Below, piece after piece: positions 21,900 to 32,855 of a stretch of DNA of 64,000 bases. The position numbers and the translations under genes were made by a program. Source of the DNA: Adiantum capillus-veneris (Eukaryota; Streptophyta; Polypodiopsida; Polypodiales; Pteridaceae); contig CM043944.1 in the NCBI GenBank assembly GCA_014529385.2, forward strand, positions 65,920,895 to 65,984,894, given 5' to 3'. Position 1 is the first letter of the stretch. Each line of letters begins with the position of its first letter. The notes below the pieces were generated by a model. It did not search any database. It was not told where the DNA came from and was given only the letters and a program-made list of their open reading frames with translations.

Positions 21900-24516
21900 C
21901 CATTTCATGGGTAGGTGTACTTCACGAGATATGGCTACGGGCCCTTTTGGCATGAGTTTTTCTCCCAAATTTCATGACAACTGGTTGCAGCAACAACGAC
22001 CAGGTTAGCCAAGTTTAAGTTTTTCTTGTTTTTTCCTGTTTACACTTTACTTGGCAATTACTGTCATTGTGCAAAGCAAAGTTCTTTGGCAATTTTATCT
22101 GCAGCAAGGCTTCGGGGAACTAGCAAAATAGGGAATATCAACTCACCGAATCCCTACCAATCTAAATTGTGCAAGGCACTTTTGGTTTTGGTTCTCATGG
22201 TTGAGGACATCACTCTCTGCAAGGGCTTACCATACCGGATGCAAGGCATGCTACTTAGGTGGATTCAATTCTATCGCCTCGTGAATTACGCTTCCACTAT
22301 CACACTTGCAACTCCAGACAGACTAAAAAAGGGATTGTTTATAACAACACTAAACAGAACCTAAAATTTTGACTTATTTCACAGGCAAAGTGCCATTATA
22401 GTCATTTTTGTAAAGTCACGACCCCATACATGGTAAGTGGGGCAAGCTGTGGCTTGTTTTTTCTCTTTCCTCTTTCGATGACAACATTATACAGGCAGAT
22501 TATTGCATGATTATAGGATAAGCTGCGAGTCAGGCATAAGATGTCTAAGAGCACACATTCTAGGCACACACACACTAGAAATTTAAGGAAAGTTCCTCAA
22601 CCCAGCATGTTCTTCTTTTTATTCTCGATCTCTCTCTAAGAAAAAATGTAACTCTTCTAAGAAGCTTTTGATACATGTTTTGCTCGTGAGTCAGCTTCTG
22701 CCAAGGTGCTCTAACTCACAGCTAGCACGTGGCTAAGATGCTACTCAAATTAGTCTTCATCGGTTCGTTGATTGAACACTATTTTGCATAAGGGCTATGA
22801 GCCAAATAGGCTAAGAGCTGTTGTCAGGCCAAGGGTAAGACCCAACTATTGCCATTCTTTAGGTGATTTTTTTCAAGATCTACCGAAGGAAGTACACATC
22901 GACGTTAATGGACAAACAAGAGTCTTGTCATTACAGATGTTTTGGGTGTCATTTTTGCACTACATGTTTTCAGTGCGACACTCAAGTTGAGTTTTTGATA
23001 ATCTTCAACTCACAGCAGTTGATCTCTACAAGAAAGTATAGATGCAGCAATCAGTTGGGACAGCATGGCTATCCATAAGATCTTGGCAGTTCACTTGTGT
23101 GGGTCTCCTGCTCTCTCTAGAGCACTACGGAGTGTCTATGAACATACTGTTTTGGGGTAAGACCCGGCGGGTGATTGCTATATCACCCCATAGGCATTAA
23201 GGACCACAATTTGATCTGCATTGAGGATCACAATTGATCACTCTTAGTTATACTTTCAAGGAAAGAAGTTTGCAATCTACCACGCGGTAGTGGACGAACA
23301 CACTTTTCACGTTGATTCCAATCATTGTGTACACGGTTGACTATGTTGGTTACCGTTATCTGCTAGTTGAGCAGTTTCTACAAAGAGTCTTACCAAGGGG
23401 TTTGTCTTCGTAGACTCTAATCCAAGGGCTTGGATTGCAAAGGCAACACCCACGGTTCCCAATGCAATGCTATTTGTTTTTTCAGGTAGGGGACATGCTC
23501 CTCTCCATTTGAATACGGGTAAGTGAACATTACGTTCAAATCTCCATGTACGCATCTATTGATTTGGTGTTATTCCATTTTTAGTATGATTTGCTTGGCT
23601 TTTCAAGACATATAAGTATGCTTGAATGTTACAGATCCATGCCAAGGTCATGTCGGCACAAATTATTTTGGGCCAAGTGTCCAATCTATCTTTCTGCCTT
23701 ATGCTGTTACAAACCTACTTGTAGGGTTCAATTTGGCACATGTTGTCACATGGGATACAACATGGTCTAGGAACTCAAGGAGTTCGGTTTAGCTAGTGTG
23801 GAGCAATAAATGAGGGTCCCTATTACTCTTGTCACAGAGTGTTTAGAATTACCTCCACACACAAGTACATCTTGTACTTGAAGGATGTTCTTTTTCACAC
23901 ATCCTTGCATGAGACATATTCCACATGTGGAGAATATGAGTCTCTAGACTGACACTGGGGCCATTATTTCAATTATGTGTCGCGACAAAGTCCAACTAGG
24001 TGTTGGTCAAATCTGTTTTCTAGACCATTTTGAGCACGACGTATCAAGAGCACTTTCGTGGCCAGAAATTTTCGGATACTTAGAATGACTTGTCCAAAAA
24101 CAAGTACTGCTAAACAACATTACAGATGGTTGTTTATACATACAACAAGGCTATAGGTTGCTAATGAAAAAGTTTCATTGTCTGTACCTAGAAGTGATCA
24201 ATATTTCACCTTCTATTGTGATTCAAACGTTTAATCAGCATGGATTCCAAAAGATTGGAACTAAAATTATTTAGTTTCTTTTCACAACTATTTACATTCC
24301 TTTTTAATGCGTGCTAGGCGCATCACATTTTCCATAAGTATTGGCAAGGATCATTATGGATATACAGGTTCGGGTTTGATTTTGCTAAATGCATGCGCAC
24401 TAGGTGTTATGGGCCCTAGTGTTTAGCAAAGGTTGATTTGGAACGGCATGCATATTCCTTAAGTTGTTGCTTATGAAGCATTTTTCTCTCTATGTGCACT
24501 ATCTCTATGAGATTAC
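21900..24516 (+). mobile_element. E2 subfamily II, reverse orientation, first part
   Basis: This is the inverted counterpart of 2740-5320. It is interrupted at 24516 by a gag-only Copia-type element and resumes at 26801. It carries a stem-loop at 24381-24430. No coding region is recognisable. Confidence 0.7.
24381..24430. other. conserved E2 stem-loop (TTTGCTAAA version)
   Basis: TTTGCTAAA and TTTAGCAAA form a perfect outer stem around CACTAGG/CCTAGTG, with the TGCATGC bulge on the left side in this orientation. Confidence 0.75.
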
Positions 24517-24795
24517 TGTTGGGTTCAAGCCCTTATTAGTCAGCTTATTGGTCAGCCCGTGAGAACAAGTCTCAAGGCATGCAGGTATAGACCATTAGTT
24601 CGTTGAGTTTGCATGTGGAAAAAGGTGAGGTAGACATCATCTTGCAAAAGCTATGTAAAGGCTTCCATTAAAGAAAAAGAATATAGCGTGAATTTTACTG
24701 TGTCGAATCTCTCTCTCTCTTTTGTGGCTTTCTGCTGCTCGTCATCAGCTCGCCATGACCCTCAGGCGGCATCCTCCCTAGCTCCAGCACCAACA
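24517..24795 (+). repeat. 5' LTR of TR-GAG copy 1
   Basis: It begins TGTTGGGTTCAAGCCC and ends CAGCACCAACA, giving TGTTG...CAACA inverted termini. It is 279 bp and includes a short CT run at about 24710. Confidence 0.95.
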
Positions 24796-24797
24796 AC

Positions 24798-24809
24798 TGG
24801 TATCAGAGC
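24798..24809 (+). promoter_or_regulatory. tRNA-Met(i) primer-binding site
   Basis: TGGTATCAGAGC begins two bases after the 5' LTR. It is complementary to the 3' end of plant initiator methionine tRNA and is the usual Copia primer site. Confidence 0.95.
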
Positions 24810-25317
24810 CCTTCCAGGCCTCGGCTCTCGGCCCTTGACTCAGCGGGTGGAAACTGCCGCTTGAAGAGGGACAGCGCGAATTTCGACCTTCGTTAAACTG
24901 CTCAGAACCGCCATCAACGTGGTCGCCCTGGCTTGGGTAGGAGTTTTCGACGCTGCCTTCATGCCCAAATCACGCTCTGCAAGCGGCTATGAGCAAACCA
25001 TGAGCTCGTTCATCTTCGTCACGCTGTCTGCAGAGATCATGGAAGGTTTTTAATTTCCTTTTCATACTATTTTAAGTGGCCAGTCCTATTTTTTGACCTT
25101 TGGTCTTCAAGCAAGTTGACATTCACACCCTTGGCAAATCATCAAGTCTTTTGTGCACATTTTGGTGATCGGCTTCAAGTTCGAAAGCTGTCAATTTCAG
25201 TTTCGGCATTTTCGATAACAAATCAAATTCAATTGTCTGTCAAATATTACATCAAAAGTCGACAAGTTCAATGGATCGGGCTTTCATACTTGGCAGATCA
25301 AAGTCAAAGGTTATCTG

Positions 25318-26169
25318 ATGCGGAAAAATCTTTGGAATGTGGTCAAACCTCTTGCAGCCGACGAATCCGGCACATCCGCTGCAGTTACAAGGGCAGTATC
25401 TGCTGAGCTACAGAGGAAAGACGAACAAGCTTTTGGTATTATCCTAACCTCCTTAGAAGATGATTTTATTCATTATTTGGATGATGTCGATTCTTCAAGT
25501 GCTGCTTGGATAGAGTTAGAGAAGTTGTTTGGTGCCAAAGAAAAGTATTCAAAAATGAGTTTAAAAATGGAATTATATTCCATCCGCATGCGTGAAGATG
25601 AAAATATTGCAGCTTTAGCCAATAGACTGAAGAGTATTAGAACTCAACTTGTTTATGTCGAAGCTTCAGTACCAGAAGAAGATCTCATAGCCATTTTGTT
25701 GAAAAGTTTGACTGACAAATTTCATCAGATTGTTACTGTTTTAAAAGAGAAAGATCCGTTGCCCTCCTTGGATGGTATCATCAATTCATTGCAGGAAGAA
25801 GAACGCAGGGTACCTAGTACCAATTCTACTATTATTCCCAGGGCATATACAGTCTCGAATGCCGTGTCACCCACCAGTTCTTCTGATACTTCCAGTGCAT
25901 ATGCAGTCACTAAATGTGCTGCTACAGCAGCTTCATCTCGACCATTCAATGGAACCAGAACTTGTGCCATTTGTGGGCGCAACAATCATCAGACGAAAGA
26001 CTGCTTCAAGAAGAATCCTTGTGTTCACTGTGGTAAAACAAATCATCCGTCAAATAAGTGCTTTCAAAAGGGTAAAACTCAAATTCATGTGGTTGAGGGA
26101 GACACTGAATCTCCAATATATTCCGTTGATGAGGAAATTTATTATATCAACTCTTTTCATGTTATTTAG
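25318..26169 (+). CDS. Copia-type Gag (UBN2 family) with two zinc knuckles
   Basis: Gag forms the particle that packages element RNA. The frame from the ATG at 25318 gives 283 residues. The coding frame actually extends in frame upstream to about 25249, where copy 2 has its ATG (MASKVDKFNGSGFHTWQIKV); here that ATG has become ATT, so the annotated start is the next Met. Residues about 40-165 have the UBN2-type gag pattern: WIELEKLFGAKEKYSKMSL, ENIAALANRLKSIRTQL and LLKSLTDKFHQIV. Two CX2CX4HX4C knuckles follow (CAICGRNNHQTKDC and CVHCGKTNHPSNKC). The protein ends about 35 residues later, before any protease motif. It is open throughout, unlike its copy at 40111-41016. Confidence 0.92.
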   Translation: MRKNLWNVVKPLAADESGTSAAVTRAVSAELQRKDEQAFGIILTSLEDDFIHYLDDVDSSSAAWIELEKLFGAKEKYSKMSLKMELYSIRMREDENIAALANRLKSIRTQLVYVEASVPEEDLIAILLKSLTDKFHQIVTVLKEKDPLPSLDGIINSLQEEERRVPSTNSTIIPRAYTVSNAVSPTSSSDTSSAYAVTKCAATAASSRPFNGTRTCAICGRNNHQTKDCFKKNPCVHCGKTNHPSNKCFQKGKTQIHVVEGDTESPIYSVDEEIYYINSFHVI

Positions 26170-26499
26170 TCAAAATAAATTGCACGGGCTATAGACACTG
26201 CCACCCATAAGTGGTAAGACCTCCCAATTTATCAGTTTTTTGTTCTCAAGTACCATTTTGTCCGCTCCTCATGAGGTTACTGGGTACACCTTAAACCCAA
26301 GGTTTGGCAGTGAACCAAAAACTCCACGTTTGGTAGCTAATTTTTTGACCTACACCCTATCTGTTTAAGGGGGGGTTACTGATCTAGCACCAGGTTGTGG
26401 ATACACCAGAAATCCTTGGTTGTGAGAAAACCTAAAACTCACGGTTGACGAGTCACCAAAAACTCAAGGTATCATGAGTTGCTTGTCCAGTTCGGGCTT

Positions 26500-26510
26500 G
26501 AGGGGGGGAT
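26500..26510 (+). promoter_or_regulatory. polypurine tract
   Basis: GAGGGGGGGAT directly precedes the 3' LTR, in the position where plus-strand DNA synthesis is primed. It is identical in copy 2 (41374-41384). Confidence 0.9.
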
Positions 26511-26795
26511 TGTTGGGTTCAAGCCCTTATTAGTCAGCTTATTGGTCAGCCCGTGAGAACAAGTCTCAAGGCATGCAGGTATAGACCATTAGTTCGTTGA
26601 GTTTGCATGTGGAAAAAGGTGAGGTGGACATCATCTTGCAAAAGCTATGTAAAGGCTTCCATTAAAGAAAAAGAATATAGCGTGAATTTTACTGTGTCGA
26701 ATCTCTCTCTCTCTCTCTCTTTTGTGGCTTTCTGCTGCTCGTCATCAGCTTGCCATGACCCTCAGGCGGCATCCTCCCTAGCTCCAGCACCAACA
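26511..26795 (+). repeat. 3' LTR of TR-GAG copy 1
   Basis: It is 285 bp, with the same termini as the 5' LTR. It differs from it at two single bases (near 26627 and 26750) and by three extra CT dinucleotides. Confidence 0.95.
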
Positions 26796-26800
26796 ATTAC

Positions 26801-27594
26801 TTCTGGGTCTACTAATCACCAATGGAGGTCATGGCTTGGTTTGGGTGATTGTGGATTTTTTAAGCTAACCATGACGGTTATTCCGGACATTTTTGATTCC
26901 TCAACAATGTTATACGCTATTGTGATTCCCAATTTACCAGTCATCTGGGAAGACTGTCTATAAACCGTGGAGGAAACACACCTCAGTGCTGTCAGTATCC
27001 AAGGGGATTGGCAGATTACAAAGTGTAACCTTGGGCTAAAAGGATATGCAAAGTGAGTACATTAGCACCGAGCAATCCAATTAATAAGCATTTATTGCTC
27101 TTCTTGGAGTTTACTTACTCTCAGTTAACACATGTTGCAACTAGGTAGTCTCTTCATGTATAAGTCAGGTCTCAACCTTGAACACTCATTAGGGTGGGGT
27201 TGTTTACTAATGATGAAAACTGGGAACAAGTCAAGGACTTGGCTGATGAGTTATGTCAGCAAGTTACTTTCATGGACAGTGACAAGAGGTACTCTTTCTA
27301 GTACATCTTTGTTGTGATAAACTCGTTTACCATGCTCGCGAGAATTCTAAATGGAGTTTACACACCATCTTTGGATAGGAACCGGTACCATCAGATGGTT
27401 ACAAATGGACAACAATGTAGAAAATCCAGATGTTAGTCTTGGTTTCATTGAACTTCCTACTGACTCGGGTTTCGCTCAAATGAACCGTTGGATCCATGAG
27501 GGATGTTACGGTAGAAGACATTAGTGTTCTTATGAAGATATATACCATCACTTGTGTTTTCGCGGACGAAAACGCTTCTCCAAGGGGGGAGTAA
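26801..27594 (+). mobile_element. E2 subfamily II, reverse orientation, second part with polypurine tract
   Basis: It continues 21900-24516 after the inserted element and is the inverted counterpart of 2080-2800. Its end reads VFADENASPRGE and a stop in one frame, then CCAAGGGGGGAGTAA, then the start of an LTR-like sequence at 27595. This is the clearest 3' end of the E2 family in the window. Confidence 0.7.
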
Positions 27595-27660
27595 TGTCAG
27601 GACAAGGGTAGGACCAGTCATGGCCAAGGGCCACGATGGTTATGTAGTCAAGAGGGTGCA
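27595..27660 (+). repeat. E2 LTR-like fragment
   Basis: It starts TGTCAGGACAAGGGTAGG directly after the polypurine tract, matching the LTR-like ends at 18435 and 32855 (both minus). After 66 bp it is cut and joined to an E2 body in the opposite orientation, beginning CTTGGGTCTAAATGG at 27661. Confidence 0.65.
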
Positions 27661-28495
27661 CTTGGGTCTAAATGGTAACTCCATTTATAACTCACTTGAG
27701 TATTGTAAAGGAAGAACCATAACTAAGAGTTGTCCAAAGGCATAACCAGTGTTCTGATCTTCTGAAGGTACTAGAATAATGCAAGAAAACATTGGTGCAA
27801 CTTCCCATGAAGTTGAGAGTCAGATTTCCAACTCGCGTGAGTATCTTAAAAAGCTTCATAGCTACGAAGAAGTAGAGTAGGGTGTGTCATTATTTCAGAC
27901 TTTTGAACATATTGGAGCACATAGAACTAAATGTTTATCCCTAATGAAGGTTACTTGACAACATACTTTGTCAGCACACGTGGTAAGTCCTTGACGTATG
28001 AAACTATTGAGAAAAAATTCTCCAACCCCACAATAGCTGTTCAAAGTTGAAAACCGTACTTACGCAAATTAGGGAGAAAATATCCTATTCAGAAATTCGT
28101 TGTGCTAATGTATGCTCTTAGCAGATCCTTTAGCAAAATAAGTATTTGTAAGTTGCCCATCCAACACAAGATGAATAGCAGTAGTAAGAGTGAGGTGTTG
28201 TTACCCAACCTTTATAGATAGTCTTCCCTGACTGTCGGTAAACTAGGACTCAATCATTGAGTAACCATCCATATATGCTATATGGAGTGAAGACAACGAA
28301 CTAGGTTGAAAGCGGGTGGACTGGAGTAAGCTCGTAGAGTTTAGACCATCCAACCATAGACACCCATCCTGATCTAGTGCCTTGTATGGCTAGGTGTAAA
28401 CTCCTAATAAATCTGTAGGAGAGATTGCACAGGCAGTGCAAGAAGGTGCAGAGAGAATAAAGTCCATAAATTGGCATGTTGCTTCAAATAAATCA

Positions 28496-28543
28496 GTGTT
28501 ATACACTAGGGCCCATAACACCTAGTGTGCATGCATTTAACAC
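28496..28543. other. conserved E2 stem-loop (GTGTTAAA version)
   Basis: GTGTTATA-CACTAGG pairs with CCTAGTG and TTTAACAC (one mismatch), with the TGCATGCA bulge. Confidence 0.7.
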
Positions 28544-29287
28544 AAATTTATCCAAACCGCAATTCCATGAGGAGACCTTCCACGGTACGTAAGTGAAAAC
28601 CTTTCAGCAAGAGTTAGACCATAACAGAATGTGAAATATCAGCCACACCTAGGTACCAACCCTGATACATTCTCAGTAACTTAGCATACTTGGTTATATG
28701 TAGAAACGACCCTCCGTTAACGTGGTCTCACAGCACTTGTCATCGCAATAAATCTGTACTGATTACCCGACAATTTTTGGCCACTAAAATTGTTCGTGAT
28801 ACGGTGTGCTCCAAATGGTCTAATAAACGGATGCGATCAGCACGTAGGGACTTCATCATGACACATCATTAAGAATTAGGTGCCAGTGTCAGTCCCAGAG
28901 ACTTATATTCACCACATGTGGAATATGTCTCAAATAAGGATGGCCGAAAAAGCGACATCCATCAAGTACAAGAGGTACTTGTGTGTGGAGGAACTGCAAA
29001 CACTCCGCGACAAGAGTGAGAGGGACCCTCATTATCTTGCTCCACACTGTCTAAACCGAACTCCTTGAGTTCCTAGACCATGTTGTATCCCATGTGACAA
29101 CATGTGCCAAATTGAACCGTACAAGTAGGTTCGTACCAACATAAGACAGAAAGATAGATTGGACTCTTGGGCCAAAATACTTTGTGCCGACATGCCCTTG
29201 GCATGGTTCGGTAACATTCAAGCGTACTTAGACGTCTTGAAAAACCAAGCAAAGCATACTAAACATGGAATGACACCAAAGCAATAC

Positions 29288-29411
29288 ACTTACCTGTATG
29301 CAAATGGAATAACATAATGTACACTTACCTATGTGCAAATGGAATAACATAATGTACACTTACCTATATACAAATGGAATAACATAATGTACACTTACAT
29401 GTATGCAAATG
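29288..29411. repeat. 35-bp tandem array, 3.5 copies
   Basis: A unit containing CAAATGGAATAACATAATGT recurs at 29301, 29336 and 29371, with a partial fourth at 29406, at an exact 35-bp period. Other E2 copies have a single unit here. Confidence 0.9.
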
Positions 29412-31094
29412 GAGAGGAGCACGTCCCCTACCTGAAAAACAAATAGCATTGCACTGGGAACCCTGGACCCAAGTCCTTGGATAAGAATCTACGTAGTCAA
29501 ACCCCTTGATAAGACTTATTTAAAGAAACTGCTCAACTAGGAGATAACGGTAACCAACATAGTTAACCATGTACCGATTGAGTGGAATCAACTTGAAAAG
29601 TGTGTTTGTTTGCTACCGCGTGGTAGATTTCGGAATTCTTTCCTTGAAAGTAGAACTGGGAGAGATCAATTGTGATCCTCAATGCAGATCAAACTATGAT
29701 CCTTAATGCCTATGGGGTGATGTAGCAATCACCCGCCGGGTCTTAACCCAAAACAGTATGTCCATAGACACTCCGTAGTGCTATAGAGAGAGCAGGAGAC
29801 CCACACAAGTGAACTACCGATCTCTTACAACCATGCTGTCACAACTGATTGCTGTGTCTATACTCCGTGGTAGAGATCAGCCGGTGTGAGTTTAAGATTA
29901 TCAAAAACTCACTTGAGCGTTGCACTAAAAACATGTAGTGCAAAAATTATACCCTAAACATCCATAATGACATCCATAATGACAAGACGCTTGCTTGTCA
30001 ATTGACGTCAATGTGTATTCTATTGGGTAGAGCTGTTTGATCTTGAGAACAATCGTCCAAGGAATACCAACAAGTGGATCTTATCCTAGGTTTAGTAATG
30101 GCTCTTAGCCAGCGTGCGTGGTTCATAGCCATCATGGCAATTAGGGTTCAATCGTCGAACCGATGAAGACTAATGTGGATGGCACCTTGCCCAATTTCTA
30201 GCTGAGAGTTTTTAGAGAATCTTGGCTCAGGAGAAGTCACTAGTGAAACATGTAACAAAACTTCGTAGAAAATTTTCATTTTGTTCCTTAGAGAAAGAGA
30301 TGAAGAACAAAAAGAAGAGCATGCTGGGCTGAGGAACATTCCTTAAGATGCTATGTGTGTGCCTAAGCTATGTGCTCTTACGCATCCTATGCCTGACTTG
30401 CAGCTTATTGTATAGGGATTCCTCAGTTTTCCGGTATGACTCTCTCGATGAGAGAGATAGCAGAAAACTTATTCCAATCCACCTAGAGTGCAGGGGTCAT
30501 GATTGTATGAAGACGACTTTGCACTGGTTTGGCAGGTTTCCCCTGAAATAAGTCCTAGATTTAGGTTTCCTTTTAGTGTGGTTGTGTGTTAATAAAAACG
30601 GACAATCATTTTAAACAATCCGTCGTCGCTGATTTTGTCCTTGACAAATTTGCGAGTGTGGTAGCGTAATCCATGAAGTGGTGGAAGCCCGTGGCTATCC
30701 TAAAAGTTACTACCAAAAATGCCTTGCATTGATGGGATTGGTAGTGATTTGATGAAAATAATTTTCTTGTACTGACGGGACTGGTAGTGAGTCGGTGAAA
30801 TGTGGTCCTCATTAATGTAGATGCCCTAAACTTGGTTGCCACTGCTCTTGGCCCCAAGTTAATGGTAACACAATTTAGAAACCGTGTTGCAAGTGAAATT
30901 GGTTGTACCAAAAAGGATGAATATTTCAGAAAAGAAATTAGGGCATAATCCTACCCAATTGGAAAAAAATGGGCAATACTCTGAAAAGGTCACATGCACG
31001 TATAAAGACATATAACTACTCTTGCACCAAAACTGGAGTTTATGTCGAATCACTAACTAATGCATCATGTTTACGTTTGTCGGACATGTGGACA

Positions 31095-31838
31095 CTACTT
31101 TTTTTGATGCGTTCCTAAGCAAATAAAGCATAATTTTTTACTTTTTGCACGTTGAAAGTTGGATGGTGATAGTCCCTTCCTATTCACGTTGGTTGTGCCC
31201 CGATTTATTCCGACAACTGAATTATTTTGGACATGTTGGATGTCTTCGGTCTTAACTGGTAGATTGACAACCCCTTGGGTTGCTGGCAAGTGGGGAGTTG
31301 ATTCTGGTAGCATTCTGTAAATAAGTTGTGTGAGATTTTCTACTTGCATCAGCAATATTTGGACCCTTACAACTAGCTTGCGAAATCGGGCATCAAAAGT
31401 TTGCCAGTCCTGTCGAGTGACAAACTCCCTGGCATCTGGCAATTGACTGTCATCGTCTAGAATATCCAACACTCTCTGAGGAGGAGGGGTTGATAAATGA
31501 GGAGACAAGATAGATCACATGGGTTTGCACCATCCATCCCTGTTGCCACGATGGTACCCTCCGTGAGAGTATCCGGCCCCATGACATCCACAGGTGGAGA
31601 CAATTCCAGGTGGAGGCAATTCTAGGTATGCAAAGTCAAACATGTGTTAATCATCAATTTCCACACTCATGCCGAATCTATGTTGTGCGAACAAAAGAGA
31701 AAACAGTACCTTGGAGTGCAAAAAAGCTCGTAGCCGTATCGAACACAGAGGTTGGGGGTGAGCCATGCTAACTTTGTCGGTGGTCGTAAAGAAGGTGAAT
31801 TTCAAGCCACGGTAGAATTGGCGAAGAGGTGAAATCAT
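31095..31838 (-). pseudogene. E2 gag-like protein, second copy
   Basis: It is homologous to 7113-7823. The 5' part (31838-31647) stops at MSVEIDD, where the other copy reads on through HHMFDFEYLEL. The 3' part is open for 137 codons (31508-31095) and retains the DARE-FVTRQDWQTFDARF segment with Gln where the plus copy has a stop. Its C-terminus, LCFICLGTHQK, starts like a CX2C zinc knuckle but lacks the following His and Cys at knuckle spacing. A short local duplication near 31600 (AATTGCCTCCACCTG) disturbs the frame between the two parts. Confidence 0.45.
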
Positions 31839-32639
31839 GGAGGAACTTCAAATTTCCGATGACATTGAAGGTATTGAGAAAGTCGAGCTGCCCAATAAAC
31901 TTGTTCTCATCGTATGTAGTCCAGCAAGTTGCAAGTCGTCTAATGTAGACTTGATGAACCAAAAGCTGAATTCGAAGTCGGATTTTAAATCCCAAGCAAC
32001 CACGAAATCAGCAATTGACTTGCAACCGAGGATACACTTGAAAACACCGATCAATTCGTAGTGGCCGATAACTGGATTTTCATCTTATGCAAATGGCAAA
32101 CCGGTTGGAATTTGTGGTGTGTGAAACTGCAAAATCTGGTTTGCAGCCGGTTCGAAATACTCAGTTGTTCCTGCTTGCTCAAAAAAATTTTGTGGTCATT
32201 TTCTTTCCATCGGATGACGAGAACTGAGGGGAGGCTTGCCCGCACACGAAGGCTCGTCCTTGTGCTACCTTGCCTATGGGAAGGGCGACCTAAACTGGCC
32301 AAGGCTCAAAGCCAATGGCCAAAACGCTTTGCAATATGAACTTGTCGAATTTTTTGAAGCAAAAAATTACACAGGGAGCAGTCGACAGCGCGTGATGAAG
32401 AAGATGCTGTGTGTGTGCTTGCCCAGGCCGGCTACGGCCACGAGGTCGTATATCCTCCCCCTCCTCCACATGGCGCTCCCTTCAAGCCCAACTCCTCACG
32501 ATTCCGTGCACCACACAGTGGTTTCCAAAATGGGCAAGACTGCCCGATTTAGGTAGTTCTTTGCTAAAAATGGAAAAAATCCCACTAAAGCCACGGTTCT
32601 CACCTAAAGACCCTGTTTTTAGGAGCTAAAAGTGACCAC

Positions 32640-32855
32640 TGCTAGAGAGAGAGTGGAAGAGAGACTCCTAAGCTCTGCTACTAGTGTAAGAACTAGGGAA
32701 ACTAGACCTGGGATCCTCCTCCCAACCTCCCTTCATATAGGCGGTCTCCTAGCCCCTTGCCCTAGATGGATCCCCTGTCCACACTGCCTAGCCCGACCCT
32801 TGGCCGTAGTCCATGACTATCCTAGTTCTTAGGGTACATGACCCTTGTCCTGACA
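32640..32855 (-). repeat. E2 LTR-like sequence, most complete copy
   Basis: On the minus strand it starts TGTCAGGACAAGGG and ends CTCTCTCTAGCA, 216 bp with TG...CA ends. A CCTATATGAAGGG element corresponds to the TATA-like site of the copy at 18255-18435. It is followed by the E2 leader, as expected for a 5' LTR. No standard tRNA primer-binding site follows it (GTGGTCACTTTTAGCTCC). Confidence 0.6.

Larger units (their letters stand above)
24517..26795 (+). mobile_element. gag-only Copia-type LTR element (TR-GAG), copy 1
   Basis: The element is 2279 bp with a 5' LTR (24517-24795), a primer-binding site, a gag gene, about 340 bp of non-coding DNA, a polypurine tract and a 3' LTR (26511-26795). 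It is flanked by the 5-bp duplication ATTAC (24512-24516 and 26796-26800). The LTRs differ by two substitutions and the length of a CT run, which points to a recent insertion. No protease, integrase, reverse transcriptase or RNase H sequence is present. The second copy at 39075-41674 has the same architecture, so the missing pol is a family trait. Movement would need enzymes from an autonomous Copia relative. Confidence 0.93.
27661..32639 (-). mobile_element. E2 subfamily I, longest copy (leader, gag-like region and body), minus strand
   Basis: Read on the minus strand from 32639 it has a leader, a gag-like frame (31838-31095) and a body of about 3.4 kb that ends at 27661. It matches 6441-11099 plus 17992-18254 along its length and adjoins an intact-looking LTR (32640-32855), making this the most complete E2 copy. 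It contains a 35-bp tandem array (29288-29411) and a stem-loop (28496-28543). The body has no reverse transcriptase or integrase motif that I can recognise, so E2 looks non-autonomous or very old. Confidence 0.65.
1845..32855. mobile_element. 31-kb composite insertion splitting E1 copy A
   Basis: E1 copies B and C read continuously through a GGTAAGGACATGG site (about 36717 and 51287). In copy A the left half ends with GTAAGG at 1839-1844 and the right half begins with GTAAGG at 32856-32861. The sequence between starts TG and ends CA. This looks like a 6-bp target duplication around a long insertion. The right end is the start of a minus-strand LTR-like sequence (32640-32855); the left 230 bp (1845-2075) does not match that LTR. 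The block may therefore be several events, or an insertion later rearranged internally. It contains five E2 segments, one LINE and one gag-only Copia-type element. Confidence 0.65.

Noticed and set aside
24517-26795. Full-length Copia element with hidden pol
   Set aside because: The space between gag and the 3' LTR is about 340 bp, and none of the frames has integrase or reverse transcriptase motifs.
32639-32640. Standard tRNA primer-binding site next to the E2 LTR-like sequence
   Set aside because: The sequence following the LTR on the minus strand (GTGGTCACTTTTAGCTCC) does not match a tRNA 3' end that I recognise, so no primer site is annotated.
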